Shown here: positions 27,591 through 36,364 of the stretch, in pieces
How the letters are laid out: each line of letters begins with the position of its first letter
How positions within the stretch are numbered: position 1 is the stretch's first letter
NCBI RefSeq assembly: GCF_000698575.1
Contig: NZ_JFHD01000032.1
Location: forward strand, 1-64,000
Direction of reading: 5' to 3'
DNA from: Caballeronia zhejiangensis
Lineage (GTDB): Bacteria > Pseudomonadota > Gammaproteobacteria > Burkholderiales > Burkholderiaceae
DNA: 64,000 nucleotides
Position numbers and translations under genes: made by a program
Notes under the pieces: model-generated
The model's input: the letters and a program-made list of their open reading frames with translations, nothing else
Told to the model about the DNA's origin: nothing
The model's database searches: none

Positions 27591-28655
27591 TTAGCTCGCG
27601 TTGACTTCGCGCAGAACCGTGCGGCGCTTCTGGCGCAGCAGTTCTTCATACACGTTGACGTAGTTCGCGGCCATGACCTTCGACGAGAAACGCTGCTCGA
27701 ACGCGGCGCGAACCTTTTCGCGGGGCAGTTGATCGAGGCGCTTCACGGCGGCAATCGCCGAAAGTTCATCTTCGACGACGAAGCCCGACACGCCGTTCTC
27801 GATCACTTCCGGCACCGAGCCGCGGTTGAACGCGATCACCGGCGTACCGCAGGCCATTGCTTCGATCATCACGAGGCCGAAGGGCTCCGGCCAGTCGATC
27901 GGGAACAGCAGCGCGTGGGCGTTGCCGAGGAACTCGGTCTTCTCCGCTTCGCTGATTTCGCCGATGTACTCGACGTGCGGCAGCGCGAAGAGCGGCTTGA
28001 TCTCTTCTTCGTAGTAGGCGCGGTCGGCCTTGTCGAGCTTCGCCGCGATCTTGATCTTCATGCCCGCCGCCTGCGCGATGCGGATCGCGCGGTCGACGCG
28101 CTTTTCCGGCGAGATGCGGCCGAGGAACGCGAGATAGCCGGGCTTGACGTTCGGGATCGGCTTCAACAGGTTTTCCGGCAGACCGTGATACACCGTCGAG
28201 AGCCAGTGCGCCTGCGGCAGCGGCTGACGCTGGTTGTCCGAGATCGAGATGACCGGCACGTCGTTGAACGTGTTGAAGATCGGCTGCAGTTCGGGCAGAT
28301 CGAGACGGCCGTGCATCGTCGTCAGGAACGGCACCGGCTGGCGCGCGAACAGCGAGAACGGGTAATAGTCGATGTGGAAATGCAGCACGTCGAACTCGTC
28401 GGCGCGGCGGCGGACTTCTTCGAGCAGCAGCATATGCGGCGCCATCGTGTCGCGGATCGTCGGGTCGAGGCGCAGCGCCTGCGGCCAGAACGCCTCGAGC
28501 TTCGCGGACGTCTGCGAATCGCCGCTCGCGAAGAGCGTGACGTCGTGTCCAGCATCCACGAGTGCCTCGGTCAGATAAGACACCACGCGTTCCGTGCCGC
28601 CATACAGCTTCGGCGGAACAGCCTCGTGGAGGGGCGCGATTTGAGCGATTCGCAT
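27591..28655 (-). CDS. Family 4 glycosyltransferase
   Basis: 354-aa GT-B fold enzyme. N-terminal domain opens 'MRIAQIAPLHEAVPPKLYGGTERVVSYL' with the typical glycine-rich loop; the C-terminal domain has 'LGRISPEKRVDRAIRIAQ' and the GT4 E-x7-E donor site in 'PEPFGLVMIEAMACGTPVIAF'. Donor and acceptor are unknown. No polysaccharide cluster surrounds it; the nearest sugar genes are otsBA about 3 kb away. ATG 28653-28655 has TAGGAG nine bases upstream. Likely monocistronic, followed by the hairpin at 27519-27550. Confidence 0.85.
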   Translation of the reverse strand: MRIAQIAPLHEAVPPKLYGGTERVVSYLTEALVDAGHDVTLFASGDSQTSAKLEAFWPQALRLDPTIRDTMAPHMLLLEEVRRRADEFDVLHFHIDYYPFSLFARQPVPFLTTMHGRLDLPELQPIFNTFNDVPVISISDNQRQPLPQAHWLSTVYHGLPENLLKPIPNVKPGYLAFLGRISPEKRVDRAIRIAQAAGMKIKIAAKLDKADRAYYEEEIKPLFALPHVEYIGEISEAEKTEFLGNAHALLFPIDWPEPFGLVMIEAMACGTPVIAFNRGSVPEVIENGVSGFVVEDELSAIAAVKRLDQLPREKVRAAFEQRFSSKVMAANYVNVYEELLRQKRRTVLREVNAS

Positions 28656-29489
28656 GTCGTGAAACTCCTAATAAAGAATCAGGCAAGTACTGCTGTCATG
28701 TTGACGTTGGAAAGCGAATCGCTCGGCTCGGGCGAAGCTTTCCGCGGCGCGGCGGCCGCGGCGCAAAGGCTGATGCTCGAGTGAAAAAGCGGGGTCGCTG
28801 ATCACCGGTTCGTCGCGCAGGCGATTCGATCTAGCAATTGCGGTTCCATATCTCAAAATCGCCGCGCGCCAGCAATTAACGCGTATCTGCTGCGGCGGTT
28901 GACGCGAACTTGCAAAAACCTGTCGATGGCCTAAGGGCAAACCCGGATCGGATTATGGAGTTTTTTCCAGAGCGGCGCCGGCAGTCATTTCAACTTATTT
29001 ACCTTGTTACAAGGGGGATACACTTTGCAAACCACTGTTTATTAAGGTTGTTCTACATTTGAGCACGGGCTTTGACGATGCCCGGGCGGCAGCACGCACT
29101 CCGCGCCGTCTGACCCGCCGCGTAGGCCGGATTGCGGCATCGGTTCCGTTATCGGGCGCGACACGTGCTTTTGTGTTCGCTGGCGCGATTGGCGCAGATC
29201 CTTCAGACGAGCGTTCCATCGCAAAAAGTCGTGCAATGTGCTTACAATGCGCGCCCATGCCGTCAGCCGCGCTCGGCGGCCGAAAGGCTGAGGCGACGCC
29301 CGATTTTTTGCCGTGGATGATGTTCGGATGGCCACACGCGCCGAGCGTCACATGCCCGAAGTCGCGATGCCGCAGCGCGATACTGGCTACAATTCAGTGA
29401 TGGAGACGGCGCAGCGTCGCCTCGCTTGACGTCAGTCGCGCCGGATCGGGCGACGCATCGCATGCCGGCAGTCGCATCTCGTACCGCGC
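28656..29489. other. Long intergenic region without a recognisable gene
   Basis: 834 bases between divergent genes, the longest non-coding stretch in the window. Small frames on both strands (up to 114 codons) have unlike-protein composition and no ribosome sites. Parts at 28840-29050 are less GC-rich than the surroundings. A 13-base palindrome CCTTGTTACAAGG lies at 29002-29014, and -10-like TACAAT occurs at 29243-29248 and 29391-29396 ahead of the ABC transporter. No promoter can be assigned firmly. Confidence 0.5.
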
Positions 29490-31370
29490 ATGGCACTGCC
29501 CGAAGGCGCAACACACGCTCAACCGCTCTACGACCAAAAAAGACCATTGGACCAACTCACCGTTTCCCAGCGTAACGCGCACAACGCGAAGCTTTCGAGC
29601 TACGCGCATCGGCCGCTCGCGTTCCTGATGCGCTACATCCGCCGTCACCCCGTCGCGCATGCCATCGTGCTCTTCAGCGTGTTCGCCGCGGTCGGTTGCG
29701 CCCTCGCCTCGCAGTACGCGATCAAGCATCTGATCGACGTCCTCGGACAAGGCCGCGGGCATCCCGGCCCGCTGTGGGGCGCGTTCATGATCCTGGTCGG
29801 GCTGATCGCCGCCGACAACCTGCTGTGGCGGGTCGGCGGCTGGGTCGGCGCGCACGTCTTCGTGATCGTTACCGGCGACTTGCGCAAGGACCTCTTCTCG
29901 TATCTGTCCGGCCACTCGCCGACGTACTTCTCCGAGAAGCAGCCAGGCATGCTCGCGAGCCGGATCACGGCGACGTCGAACGCGATCTACACCTCCGAGA
30001 ACGTGATGGCGTGGAACGTCCTGCCGCCGTGCATCGCGGTGCTGGGCGCGATCGTGATGATCGTCTCCGTCAATCCGCTGATGGCCGCCGGTCTCATGAC
30101 CGCATCGCTGATCCTCGCGCTGATCCTGTACCGGCTCGCGAAGCGCGGCTCGGCGCGGCATCACAGTTTCGCGTCGAAGGCGGCGTCGGTGGATGGCGAG
30201 CTCGTCGACGTGATCGGCAACATGGCGCTCGTGCGCGCGTTCGGCATGACGTTCCGCGAGCAGAAGCGTTTCGGCTCGACCGTCAAGGCCGAAATGGTCG
30301 CGCGTCAGCAGAGTCTGCTGTACCTCGAAAAGCTGCGCCTGTTCCACGCGGTCGTCACGGCGATCCTTTCCGCAGGCCTGCTCGGCTGGGCGCTGTGGCT
30401 GTGGTCGCAAGGCCGCGCGACGTCGGGCGATATCGTGCTCGTCAGCTCGCTCGGTTTCACGATCCTGCACGGCACGCGCGACTTGGCCGTGGCGCTCGTC
30501 GATGTGACGCAACACGTCGCGCGTCTCGCCGAAGCCGTGCAGACGCTGCTGGAGCCGCACGGCATGCCGGACCGCTCGGACGCGACGGAACTCGTGCCGC
30601 AAGGCGGGCGCGTCGATTTCGAGGGCGTGACGTTCGCCTATCCGCGCCGCCGTCCGATTCTCGACAATTTTTATCTGCATATCGAGCCGGGACAGCGCGT
30701 CGGGCTGATCGGCAAGTCGGGCGCGGGCAAATCGACCGTGCTCGCGCTGCTGCAACGCTTCTACGAGCCGCAAAAGGGCAGCATCAAGATCGACGGCCAG
30801 GATATCAGCGCGATCACGCAGGACAGCCTGCGCCACGCGATCGCGCTCGTGCCGCAGGATATTTCGCTGTTCCATCGCACCGTGTTCGAGAACATCGCGT
30901 ACGGACGTCCGGATGCGAGCCGCGAGGAAGTGCTCGCCGCCGCCCGCGAGGCGCGCTGCACGGACTTCATCGAGGCGATGCCGGAAGGATTCGACACGAT
31001 CGTCGGCGACCGCGGCGTGAAGCTGTCGGGCGGTCAACGTCAGCGCATCGCGATCGCGCGCGCGATTCTGAAGAACGCGCCGATTCTGCTGCTCGACGAA
31101 GCGACGTCGGCGCTCGACAGCGCATCGGAAGAAGCGATTCAGCAGGCGCTCGACCGGCTGATGGTCGGCCGCACCGTGATCGCGATCGCGCACCGTCTGT
31201 CGACGCTGCAGAACTTCGACCGCATCATCGTGATGAGCGCGGGCAAGGTCATCGACGACGGCCCGCCGCAGGAATTGCGCGAGCGGCCGGGGCTGTATCG
31301 CGAGTTGCTGGCGAAGCAGCACGGCAAGGTGCCGTCGATCGTCGCGACGCCGCACAAGCAGCCGGCGTAA
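29490..31370 (+). CDS. ABC exporter, fused permease and ATPase
   Basis: 626-aa half-transporter of the MsbA type. Six membrane helices lie in about residues 45-340; the ATPase domain has Walker A GKSGAGKST at 408-416, ABC signature LSGGQRQR at 512-519, Walker B ILLLDEA at 532-538 and the H-loop 'IAHRLSTLQ'. It would work as a homodimer in the inner membrane, exporting a lipid, glycan or drug; nothing in the sequence names the substrate. ATG 29490 lacks a clear ribosome site and the N-terminal 35 residues are poorly conserved, so a later start is possible. Monocistronic, followed by a strong terminator. Confidence 0.9.
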   Translation: MALPEGATHAQPLYDQKRPLDQLTVSQRNAHNAKLSSYAHRPLAFLMRYIRRHPVAHAIVLFSVFAAVGCALASQYAIKHLIDVLGQGRGHPGPLWGAFMILVGLIAADNLLWRVGGWVGAHVFVIVTGDLRKDLFSYLSGHSPTYFSEKQPGMLASRITATSNAIYTSENVMAWNVLPPCIAVLGAIVMIVSVNPLMAAGLMTASLILALILYRLAKRGSARHHSFASKAASVDGELVDVIGNMALVRAFGMTFREQKRFGSTVKAEMVARQQSLLYLEKLRLFHAVVTAILSAGLLGWALWLWSQGRATSGDIVLVSSLGFTILHGTRDLAVALVDVTQHVARLAEAVQTLLEPHGMPDRSDATELVPQGGRVDFEGVTFAYPRRRPILDNFYLHIEPGQRVGLIGKSGAGKSTVLALLQRFYEPQKGSIKIDGQDISAITQDSLRHAIALVPQDISLFHRTVFENIAYGRPDASREEVLAAAREARCTDFIEAMPEGFDTIVGDRGVKLSGGQRQRIAIARAILKNAPILLLDEATSALDSASEEAIQQALDRLMVGRTVIAIAHRLSTLQNFDRIIVMSAGKVIDDGPPQELRERPGLYRELLAKQHGKVPSIVATPHKQPA

Positions 31371-31382
31371 GCGTCATCAAGC

Positions 31383-31418
31383 AAAAAGGCCGCGTTTCCA
31401 AAGGAACGCGGCCTTTTT
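31383..31418 (+). terminator. Bidirectional terminator between ABC exporter and otsA
   Basis: Fourteen-bp arms AAAAAGGCCGCGTT 31383-31396 and AACGCGGCCTTTTT 31405-31418. A run of Ts follows on both strands. The right arm touches the otsA stop codon, so the genes converge on it. Confidence 0.85.
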
Positions 31419-32797
31419 CACGTCTTGAGGTCGCGCAGAAAGTTGTCGCGCCACACCGAGACGTTGTTGTCGCGCAATTGCGCCATCATCTCTTCGTAGC
31501 GCGCTTTTCGCTCGTTCAAAGGCATGCTGAGCGCGATGGCGAGTGCATCGGCCATGCCATCGATATCGAGCGGATTGACGATGAGCGCGGCCGTCAGCTC
31601 GCGCGCCGCGCCGGCGAATTGCGACAGCACGAGCACGCCGGGATCGTCCGGATTCTGCGCCGACACATATTCCTTCGCGACGAGATTCATGCCGTCGCGC
31701 AACGGCGTGACGAGACCCACGTGCGCCTCGCGGAACAGCGCGGCGAGCACCGGCCGCTCGTACTGACGATGGATATAGCGAATCGGCGTCCAGTCGAGTT
31801 CGGCGTATCGCCCGTTGATGCGGCCCGATTCCGCTTCGAGCTGCAAGCGGATGTCGCGATAGGCATCGACATCGGAGCGGGTCGGCGGCGCGATCTGCAG
31901 GAACGACACGTTGTTGCGCTGCTGCGGATCGTGTTCGATCAGCCGCTCGAACGCGCGAAAACGCTCGACGAGCCCTTTCGAATAATCGAGACGATCGACG
32001 CTCATCACGAGCTTGCGATGATGCAGCGTCGACTTGACGATTTCCACGTCGCGTCCGCGCTCGCCGTCTTTCGCGAGCGCGGCGATTTCATCCGGATAGA
32101 CGCCGATCGGATACGCCGCCGCACGCAGCGTCTGACCGAACGCGCGAATCGCGACCGGCTTCGCGCCGTCGCGCTGCAACGCGCCGCCCGCTTCTGTTTC
32201 GATGTAATCGCAGAACGCGCGCAGGTCCGGCTCCGTCTGAAAACCGAGCAAATCGAACGCGCACAGCGCCTCGACCAGTTCGCGATGACGCGGCACGCTC
32301 AGCAGAATCTGCGACGCCGGAAACGGAATGTGCAGAAAGAAGCCGATGCGATTCTTCACGCCCAATGCGCGCAGCGCCTGCGCGAACGGAATCAGGTGAT
32401 AGTCGTGCACCCAGATCACGTCGTCGGGCTTGAGCAGCGGCGCGAGCTGCGCCGCGAGCCAGCGATTCACGCGGCAATAGCCGTCGTATTCGTGCCGGTC
32501 GAACTCGATCAGGTCCGGCCGATAGTGAAACGCGGGCCAGAGCGTCGCATTCGAGAAGCCGCGATAGTACTGGTCGTAATCGCGCCGCACGAGTCCGATG
32601 GTCGCGAACGTCACCGGTCCGTGCTCTTCGAGCTTGATGTCGTCAGGTGCGGACGTGAGCACGTCCCCGCTCCAGCCGAACCACATGCCGCCGGTTTCCT
32701 TGAGCGCGTCGTAGACGCCGACCGCAAGCCCGCCCGCCGCGGGCCCGCCTTCGGAAATCGGCGCGACGCGATTCGAAACGATGATCAGCCGGCTCAC
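31418..32797 (-). CDS. otsA: Alpha,alpha-trehalose-phosphate synthase OtsA
   Basis: GT20 enzyme making trehalose-6-phosphate from UDP-glucose and glucose-6-phosphate (459 aa), for osmotic and desiccation tolerance. Visible: 'VSNRVAPISEGGPAAGGLAVGV' (donor loop), 'WVHDYHLIPFAQAL', 'RLDYSKGLVERFRAFERL' and 'RDGMNLVAKEYVSAQ'. Start GTG at 32795-32797 overlaps the otsB stop by four bases (GTGA). The order here is otsB then otsA. Confidence 0.96.
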   Translation of the reverse strand: MSRLIIVSNRVAPISEGGPAAGGLAVGVYDALKETGGMWFGWSGDVLTSAPDDIKLEEHGPVTFATIGLVRRDYDQYYRGFSNATLWPAFHYRPDLIEFDRHEYDGYCRVNRWLAAQLAPLLKPDDVIWVHDYHLIPFAQALRALGVKNRIGFFLHIPFPASQILLSVPRHRELVEALCAFDLLGFQTEPDLRAFCDYIETEAGGALQRDGAKPVAIRAFGQTLRAAAYPIGVYPDEIAALAKDGERGRDVEIVKSTLHHRKLVMSVDRLDYSKGLVERFRAFERLIEHDPQQRNNVSFLQIAPPTRSDVDAYRDIRLQLEAESGRINGRYAELDWTPIRYIHRQYERPVLAALFREAHVGLVTPLRDGMNLVAKEYVSAQNPDDPGVLVLSQFAGAARELTAALIVNPLDIDGMADALAIALSMPLNERKARYEEMMAQLRDNNVSVWRDNFLRDLKT

Positions 32798-33546
32798 GCG
32801 TGCTTCCCCGCCGTGCCCGCGATTACTTGCAGCCAGTCGAGCAGCAACTCGACCGATTCGATGCGCGCGCGCGCAACCGTATCGCCGGGGCCGACCTTGA
32901 TCGACAGGCCATCGAACTCGTTCACGACCGCGAAACCTTTTTCATCGGTGAGATCGTCGCCGATAAACACCGGCTTGCGCCCCGTGAACGGCGGCTCGCC
33001 CATGTACGCGCGCACCGCGCGGCCCTTGTCGACGTCCTTCGGCTTGATCTCGTAGACCATCTTGCCCGGCTGCAGCACGTAGGCATCGGCATATTCCGCG
33101 ACGAGCTTTTGCGTCGCCGCGCGCGCCGCCGGCTCGCGGTCGGGCGCATTGCGGTAATGCAGCGCGAGCGCCGCGCCCTTGATTTCGAGCAGCATGCCCG
33201 GATTCGCGCTGACGACTTTCTCGAGCGCGTGCTCCATGCGCAAGAGCCGCTCGTCGTTGAAGCCGATGCGCTGCACATCGCCGTTCGAATCGCGCCGTTC
33301 CGCGCCGTGCATGCCCGCGACGGGCAGATCGTCCATCTGCAGGAACGAATCGATATTGTCGATGCCGCGCCCCGATACGACCGCGACCGCGCCGTTGGTC
33401 GCGCGTCTCAACGCGGCGAGGATGTCGGGCACCGAGCGCGGCACGAAGATGCCATCGGGCGTCGAGGCGAGTTCGACGAGCGTGCCGTCGAAATCGAAGA
33501 AAAAGGCGGTCTCGGCAAGAGACAGGGAATCGGGAAGAATTTGCAT
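32794..33546 (-). CDS. otsB: Trehalose-6-phosphate phosphatase OtsB
   Basis: HAD-type phosphatase (250 aa) that releases trehalose from the OtsA product. HAD motif I 'FFDFDGTLVELA' holds the nucleophilic Asp and general acid; motif II 'VVSGRGIDNI'; motif III/IV 'KPVFIGDDLTDEKGF'. Four-base overlap with otsA points to coupled expression. ATG 33544-33546. Confidence 0.96.
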   Translation of the reverse strand: MQILPDSLSLAETAFFFDFDGTLVELASTPDGIFVPRSVPDILAALRRATNGAVAVVSGRGIDNIDSFLQMDDLPVAGMHGAERRDSNGDVQRIGFNDERLLRMEHALEKVVSANPGMLLEIKGAALALHYRNAPDREPAARAATQKLVAEYADAYVLQPGKMVYEIKPKDVDKGRAVRAYMGEPPFTGRKPVFIGDDLTDEKGFAVVNEFDGLSIKVGPGDTVARARIESVELLLDWLQVIAGTAGKHA

Positions 33547-33810
33547 CGATCTTTGGCCTGTGGTTTGCCTGTGATGTGGCGCGCGGTCCGTTTTGGACGA
33601 CGCAATGCGTGCGAATCTTACCGCGCGAAGGCTTTCAATTCAGAAAGCTCCGAACTTTCAGCTTTCGACGTGCGGCCTTTCAGCGCGCTGGAACCATGCG
33701 GCAAATCGTCTCAAAAATAGTCCGATAGCGACATGATGCGCTGGAGCCGCGTGAAAGGCGTGTATTTTGCGACGAAGTTCAAATCGAATCATCCTGCAAC
33801 GCCATTCCCG

Positions 33811-34425
33811 ATGCACGCTTCGTTCCTCGAATTCCCCACGCGGCGTCTCGTCGCCCTTCTCTCGCTGTGCGCCCTCGCCGCCTGTTCGAAGCCCGCCGAG
33901 CCGTGGCATCTGACGGATGTATCGGGCCATCTGCCGGATCTCGACTTCTCGCTCATCGACGATGGCGGCGCGAGCGTCACCGGACGATCCTTCGCCGGGA
34001 AGACGACGCTCGTCTACTTCGGGTACACGCATTGCCCCGATGTCTGCCCGGAAACGATGGCGCGCCTGATGCAAGTGCTGCAACGCGTTGGGCCGGATGC
34101 GGACGAGACGCGCATCGTCTTCGTTTCGGTCGACCCGGCGCGCGACACGCCCGCGCTTTTGCGCTCCTACGTGCGCGCCTTCGACGACAAACACGCGGTC
34201 GGCCTGACCGGCACGGATCGCGCGATCGAGAAAGTCGCGCAGCGTTATCGCGTCGCGTATCAGATGGAAAAGCGCGATCCGGACGGCGCGTATGAAGTCA
34301 CGCACAGTTCGGCCGTCTATATCTTCGATGCCGCCGGTCACGCGCGCCTGCTCGCGACCGATCACGATTCGATCGACGCCATCGCGGCCGATCTGAAGCG
34401 CGTGATCCACGCAAAGGACGCCTGA
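33811..34425 (+). CDS. SCO1/SenC-family copper chaperone lipoprotein
   Basis: 204-aa membrane-anchored thioredoxin-fold protein that helps insert copper into cytochrome oxidase. Lipobox LAAC with Cys25; copper ligands Cys75 and Cys79 in 'THCPDVCPE' and His165 in 'EVTHSSAVY'. The start ATG 33811 (MHASFLEFPTRR) gives a proper lipoprotein signal; the frame opens 26 codons earlier without support. Two bases separate it from the CtaG-like gene, so they form an operon for oxidase assembly. Confidence 0.92.
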   Translation: MHASFLEFPTRRLVALLSLCALAACSKPAEPWHLTDVSGHLPDLDFSLIDDGGASVTGRSFAGKTTLVYFGYTHCPDVCPETMARLMQVLQRVGPDADETRIVFVSVDPARDTPALLRSYVRAFDDKHAVGLTGTDRAIEKVAQRYRVAYQMEKRDPDGAYEVTHSSAVYIFDAAGHARLLATDHDSIDAIAADLKRVIHAKDA

Positions 34426-34427
34426 CG

Positions 34428-35294
34428 ATGAGCACGCTGCTTTACTGGCTCGATCCGTGGGAGCCGTCGCCGACGGTCGTGATCGCGGTGCTCGTCGCGG
34501 GGATTCTGTTCGCGCGCGGGGCGCGGCATGCGCGCGTGTCGGTGTCGCGGCGCATCGCGTTCTGGTTCGGCCTCGTTGCGCTTTACGTGGCGCTGCACAC
34601 GCGGCTCGATTACTTCTTCGAGCACGAATTCTTCATGCATCGATTGCAGCATCTCGTGCTGCATCATCTCGGTCCGTTTCTGATCGCGCTGTCGTATCCG
34701 GGCGCGGCGCTGCGTGCGGGCATTCCGTTCGGATGGCGGCAGCGCTGGTTGCGTCCGGCCGCGCAAACGCGCATTGCGCGCGTCTTTTGCGATGTCGTGT
34801 TCAATCCCGTGATCGCCGTCGCGCTGTTCGTCGGGCTGATCTATTTCTGGCTGCTGTCGCCGATCCACTTCAAGGCGATGCTCGATTACCGGCTCTATCG
34901 CGTAATGAACTGGAGCATGGTGATCGACGGCCTGTTGTTCTGGTGGCTCATTCTCGACCCGCGGCCCGCGCCGCCCGCGCGCCTCGCGCCCGGCAGACGG
35001 ATTCTCGTCGTGATCGCCGCGATTCCGCCGCAGATCGTTCTCGGCGCGTACATCTTCTTCACGCCGCACGAGCTGTATCCGATCTATTCGATTTGCGGCC
35101 GCGCGTTCACCTGGATCACGCCGATGCGCGATCAGCAGATCGGCGGCCTGTTGCTGTGGATTCCCGGATCGATGATGAGCGTGATCGGCGCGCTGATTGC
35201 GCTGCGTCACTGGCTGCGGCTGTCGGCGCGCTCGCGGCTCATCAAGGAACGCAGCGTCGCGATCGCGGCGCCCGTCAACGTCAGCGCGTCATGA
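34428..35294 (+). CDS. CtaG-like cytochrome c oxidase assembly membrane protein
   Basis: 288 aa with about seven hydrophobic helices, matching the caa3_CtaG (PF09678) family rather than Cox11. The His-rich segment 'FFEHEFFMHRLQHLVLHHLGPF' (about 63-84) holds candidate metal ligands, and 'QQIGGLLLWIPGSMMSVIGA' is the conserved C-terminal helix. It follows the SCO1-like gene by two bases. No oxidase subunit genes are in the window. It overlaps the convergent GNAT gene by six bases at the 3' ends. Confidence 0.88.
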   Translation: MSTLLYWLDPWEPSPTVVIAVLVAGILFARGARHARVSVSRRIAFWFGLVALYVALHTRLDYFFEHEFFMHRLQHLVLHHLGPFLIALSYPGAALRAGIPFGWRQRWLRPAAQTRIARVFCDVVFNPVIAVALFVGLIYFWLLSPIHFKAMLDYRLYRVMNWSMVIDGLLFWWLILDPRPAPPARLAPGRRILVVIAAIPPQIVLGAYIFFTPHELYPIYSICGRAFTWITPMRDQQIGGLLLWIPGSMMSVIGALIALRHWLRLSARSRLIKERSVAIAAPVNVSAS

Positions 35295-35783
35295 AGGAAA
35301 ACCGGGACGGCGCATCCAGACGTGCGGAATGCCGTCTTCGTCATGCACACCCGACGACGGCACGAAGCCGAACGCGCCGTAGAAGCGCTGCAAGTGCGCC
35401 TGTGCGTGAAGGCTGACCGGCTGATCGGGCCATTGCTTCAGGATGTGCTCGAGCGCGCGTTCGAGCATCGCATTGCCGAGCTTCAGGCCGCGAAACTTCG
35501 CGGTCGTCAGCACGCGGCCGATGCGCACGTCCTTCTCGCCCTCGTCCGGATGACCCGGCAACAGCACGCGCAGATAACCCGCGAGCGCAGGGCGCTTCTC
35601 GCCTTCGCCATATGCGAGAAGATGCCACGCGTCGACATCGAGGCCGTCGATATCGCCATACACGCAATTCTGCTCGACGACGAACACGGCGCTACGGGCC
35701 GCGAGCATGTCGTAGACCTCGGTCGTCGACAGATCGTCGAAGCGCTTCCAGCGCCATTCGAGTTGGGAGAGTGAGTCGGTCAT
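35289..35783 (-). CDS. GNAT-family N-acetyltransferase, ElaA-like
   Basis: 164 aa. ElaA pattern: 'LYDMLAARSAVFVVEQNCVYGDIDGLD' at the N-terminus (here VYDMLAARS), 'RIGRVLTTAKFRGLKLGNAML' carrying the acetyl-CoA loop (R-x2-G-x-G/A), and 'LHAQAHLQRFYGAFGF' at the end. Acceptor unknown. I start at ATG 35781-35783 (MTDSLSQLEWRW); fifteen further codons upstream are unlikely. Confidence 0.9.
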   Translation of the reverse strand: MTDSLSQLEWRWKRFDDLSTTEVYDMLAARSAVFVVEQNCVYGDIDGLDVDAWHLLAYGEGEKRPALAGYLRVLLPGHPDEGEKDVRIGRVLTTAKFRGLKLGNAMLERALEHILKQWPDQPVSLHAQAHLQRFYGAFGFVPSSGVHDEDGIPHVWMRRPGFPS

Positions 35784-35864
35784 TGGAGTAGGTGTGGCAG
35801 AAACGTTGCAATTATGCCGTGCCGCCACGGGACGCAGAATCGGTGGCTACCGGCGTTCCGAAAA

Positions 35865-35893
35865 AGAAAAAGCCCTGACGGATCAGGGCTTTT
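35865..35893 (-). terminator. Terminator after tRNA-Cys
   Basis: Eleven-bp arms AAAAGCCCTGA 35868-35878 and TCAGGGCTTTT 35883-35893, loop CGGA; on the minus strand TTTTTCTTTTT follows. It lies just past the tRNA-Cys 3' end. Confidence 0.88.
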
Positions 35894-35897
35894 CAAG

Positions 35898-35971
35898 TGG
35901 AGGCGCGGACCGGAGTCGAACCGGTCTAAACGGCTTTGCAGGCCGCTGCATAACCGCTTTGCTACCGCGCC
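35898..35971 (-). tRNA. tRNA-Cys (anticodon GCA)
   Basis: 74 bases with CCA encoded. Acceptor GGCGCGG pairs with CCGCGCC; discriminator is U as required for cysteine identity; anticodon loop CTGCAAA gives GCA. Last of three tRNA genes read leftward. Confidence 0.96.
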
Positions 35972-36020
35972 ACAAGCGGTTCTGGTGCCACCGGCAATTG
36001 ACCGGCTGAGCCACCAAACA

Positions 36021-36046
36021 AAAAGGGAAGCTTGGCTTCCCCTTTG
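36021..36046 (-). terminator. Possible terminator between tRNA-Gly and tRNA-Cys
   Basis: Arms GGGAAG 36025-36030 and CTTCCC 36036-36041 with flanking A/T pairs; the minus strand continues CTTCCCTTTTTGTTT. It may end part of the tRNA-Gly transcripts, or act as a processing signal in a joint precursor. Confidence 0.45.
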
Positions 36047-36048
36047 AC

Positions 36049-36124
36049 TGGAGCGGGAGACGAGTCTCGAACTCGCGACCTCAACCTTGGCAAGGTTGCG
36101 CTCTACCAACTGAGCTACTCCCGC
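36049..36124 (-). tRNA. tRNA-Gly (anticodon GCC), copy 2
   Basis: 76 bases with CCA encoded, identical to the copy at 36212-36287. Acceptor GCGGGAG pairs with CTCCCGC; anticodon loop TTGCCAA gives GCC (codons GGC/GGU). Confidence 0.97.
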
Positions 36125-36211
36125 AATATCCTGCGATACAACTACTGCCGGTACTGCTGCCGCGTTGCGCTTTGCCAATTCAGCGCCGACGACCTCAGAA
36201 CCTTCAAAATC

Positions 36212-36287
36212 TGGAGCGGGAGACGAGTCTCGAACTCGCGACCTCAACCTTGGCAAGGTTGCGCTCTACCAACTGAGCTACTCCCGC
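36212..36287 (-). tRNA. tRNA-Gly (anticodon GCC), copy 1
   Basis: 76 bases, identical to the copy 87 bases downstream. First gene of the tRNA cluster, about 70 bases after its promoter. GGC is a heavily used codon in this GC-rich genome, which fits extra gene dosage. Confidence 0.97.
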
Positions 36288-36290
36288 GTG

Positions 36291-36316
36291 TTACTGCTTT
36301 CTTTTACTGCTTTCTT
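36291..36316. repeat. 13-bp tandem repeat in tRNA leader
   Basis: TTACTGCTTTCTT at 36291-36303 is repeated exactly at 36304-36316, directly upstream of the first tRNA-Gly in its transcribed leader. Function unknown; possibly slippage-derived. Confidence 0.75.
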
Positions 36317-36364
36317 TTGCTCTTGCTTCGCTTGCTGCGTCGCGTCGTGCATCAGAGAAACGAG

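Noticed and set aside
29059..29400. A 113-codon plus-strand frame in the gap before the ABC exporter
   Set aside because: TTG start, no ribosome site, no recognisable sequence; composition is not protein-like.
29394..31355. A 653-codon minus-strand frame over the ABC exporter
   Set aside because: Antisense to a gene with all ABC motifs; composition is the usual Arg/His-rich shadow.
36125..36211. A further tRNA between the two tRNA-Gly copies
   Set aside because: The 87-base spacer cannot be folded into a cloverleaf; only the two Gly genes and Cys are real.
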